Assembly (NCBI RefSeq): GCF_030403435.1
Contig: NZ_JAUEPH010000008.1
Span: forward strand, 1-64,000
Direction of reading: 5' to 3'
Length of the DNA stretch: 64,000 nt
Origin: Algoriphagus sediminis
GTDB taxonomy: Bacteria; Bacteroidota; Bacteroidia; Cytophagales; Cyclobacteriaceae
This document shows positions 62,862 through 64,000 of this stretch, in pieces. The first letter of the stretch is position 1. Each line of letters begins with the position of its first letter. A program made the translations under genes and the position numbers. The notes below the pieces were generated by a model, which saw nothing but the letters and a program-made list of their open reading frames with translations, ran no database searches and was not told the origin of the DNA.

Positions 62862-62897
62862 AAAAAACCTTGGCTTTATAAGTCAAGGCTTTTTTTT
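62862..62897 (-). terminator. Bidirectional terminator serving pdhB
   Basis: CCTTG (62868-62872) with CAAGG (62884-62888), extended by CTT/AAG inside, flanked by A6 on the left and T8 on the right. On the minus strand it lies 14 bases after the pdhB stop, followed by T6. Confidence 0.8.
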
Positions 62898-62910
62898 GTA
62901 TTCAAGTAGA

Positions 62911-63891
62911 TTATTTTTTATAAGTGACACTCTTTACTGCATCAATTGTTCTCTTCACATTTGGGATAGTAGCCTCAATGTAAGTAGGTGAATAGCTCAA
63001 AGGCACATCCATACTATTTACCCTTACTACTGGGGCATCAAGGTAATCAAAAGCATGTCTTTGAAGATGGTATGCTATCTCAGATGAAAGCGCTGCGATA
63101 GGGTTTGCTTCTTCTACCACTACAGCGCGATTCGTTTTTTTCAAAGATTCAACACATGCGGCATAATCTATAGGGCGCACTGTTCTGAGATCAATAACTT
63201 CTGCTTCAATTCCTTCTTTGGCAAGCTCTTCAGCAGCCTCATTTGCTACCTTCATCATTTTTCCGAAGGAGATGAGAGTTACGTCATCGCCTTTTCGTAC
63301 TACATCAGCAACACCAATAGGCAAAAGATATTCGCCCTCAGGCACCGGACCTTTGTCAGAATACATCAATTCAGATTCCATGAAAATTATTGGATCTGGG
63401 TCGCGTATTGCAGCTTTTAAAAGACCCTTTGCATCCTGTGGATTTGAAGGCACAATTACTTTCAGCCCAGGCGTATTTGCAAACCAGTTTTCGAAATTGG
63501 AAGAGTGGGTAGCACCAAGCTGACCAGCATTACCTGTTGGTCCTCTGAAAACCGCGGGAACACTATAAGCTCCACCTGACATCGCGTACATTTTGGCCGC
63601 AGAATTGATAAGCTGATCTATAGCAACAAGAGAGAAGTTAAAGGTCATGAATTCAATGATCGGTCTGAGGCCGTTCATAGCAGCACCAACCCCAAGTCCG
63701 GCAAAGCCAAGCTCCGAAATAGGTGTGTCATACACACGCTCGGGACCAAACTCATCCAGCATGCCTTGGGATACTTTGTAGGCTCCGTTGTACTCAGCCA
63801 CTTCTTCACCCATCAAGAAGACGTTTTTGTCACGTCTCATTTCTTCGCTCATGGCCTCTCTGAGGGCTTCTCGAAACTGTAATTCTCTCAT
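62911..63891 (-). CDS. pdhB: Pyruvate dehydrogenase E1 component, beta subunit
   Basis: 326 residues, the usual length of E1 beta. N-terminal MRELQFREALREAMSEEMRRDKNVFLMGEEVAEYNGAYKVSQGMLDEFGPERVYDTPISELGFAGLGVGAAM covers the ThDP-side motif (Glu in GEEV). Further on are TGNAGQLGATHSSNFENWF and SDKGPVPEGEYLLPIGVADVVRKGDD, and the C-terminal transketolase domain with IDLRTVRPIDY. Together with E1 alpha it decarboxylates pyruvate. E1 alpha and E2 genes are not in the window. It sits at the right edge; no strong promoter box was found in the 109 bases upstream. Confidence 0.95.
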   Translation of the reverse strand: MRELQFREALREAMSEEMRRDKNVFLMGEEVAEYNGAYKVSQGMLDEFGPERVYDTPISELGFAGLGVGAAMNGLRPIIEFMTFNFSLVAIDQLINSAAKMYAMSGGAYSVPAVFRGPTGNAGQLGATHSSNFENWFANTPGLKVIVPSNPQDAKGLLKAAIRDPDPIIFMESELMYSDKGPVPEGEYLLPIGVADVVRKGDDVTLISFGKMMKVANEAAEELAKEGIEAEVIDLRTVRPIDYAACVESLKKTNRAVVVEEANPIAALSSEIAYHLQRHAFDYLDAPVVRVNSMDVPLSYSPTYIEATIPNVKRTIDAVKSVTYKK

Positions 63892-64000
63892 CAGATTATT
63901 TAAAAATTAGGGTGGTAAAAATAGAAAGGAATTGCCCAAAAGCAAAGTAGGGATATGCTTTCTGGTGGAATTATCCTAAGTAAACACTCTTGGCATTTAC

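Noticed and set aside
1..64000. CRISPR arrays, IS elements, prophage and rRNA operons
   Set aside because: No regularly spaced direct repeats, transposase or integrase motifs, phage structural genes or rRNA sequence seen on either strand.

Overview
The window looks like chromosomal DNA of a Bacteroidota member, most likely order Cytophagales (Cyclobacteriaceae/Algoriphagus-like; the genus is inference). The evidence is a complete alternative complex III (ActABCDEF) operon fused to a caa3-type oxidase locus, a Bacteroidota-type IspG of 660 residues, LytTR/LytS signalling, a carboxypeptidase-like-domain TonB receptor, and repeated promoters of the form TTTG-N19-TAnnTTTG without Shine-Dalgarno sequences. 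Almost all genes are housekeeping and closely packed. No transposase, integrase, prophage module, CRISPR array or rRNA was seen.

Layout. 1-3.8 kb holds small unrecognised genes, including a frameshifted gene with a ten-G tract; it lies on the 3' side of a tRNA-Ser gene with its own promoter and terminator. 4-6.5 kb (minus) carries a YihY membrane protein, a 4HBT thioesterase and MltG. 6.5-10.9 kb (plus) carries a NUDIX hydrolase, a YciO/Sua5-type protein, WbqC and ClpC. 10.9-13 kb (minus) has a small membrane protein and a PolX-like protein whose polymerase active site looks lost. 13-16.2 kb has a secreted protein, PyrR and PyrB. 16.2-22.1 kb has an outer-membrane protein, an ABC exporter pair, a cystathionine beta-synthase-like enzyme with CBS domains, a membrane protein and PlsC. 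22.1-24.2 kb has a possible short RNA and rpsA with a structured leader, followed by tRNA-Cys beside a relic copy of its 3' end and a palindromic repeat.

24.8-41.3 kb is the centrepiece, a respiratory operon: actA-actB-actC-actD-actE-actF, coxB, coxA, ctaA, ctaB, two subunit III genes, subunit IV, an internal terminator, then sco, a DUF420/CtaM-like gene and a small secreted CxxC protein. ACIII oxidises menaquinol and passes electrons through c-haems to the oxidase. CtaA/CtaB make haem A, and the last three genes probably serve copper insertion and assembly.

41.4-64 kb holds an NtrY-like sensor kinase of 1234 residues, an outer-membrane protein of 1154 residues, an SDR, ispG, small genes, an orphan ABC ATPase, an FKBP isomerase, a methyltransferase, a YfhO protein, ffh, a LytTR/LytS two-component pair divergent from a TonB receptor, and pdhB. 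I saw no clearly new multi-gene system. The best leads are the frameshifted poly-G gene, the six-haem ActA fusion, the small CxxC protein of the oxidase operon, the degenerate PolX, the putative short RNA before rpsA and the tRNA-Cys relic.
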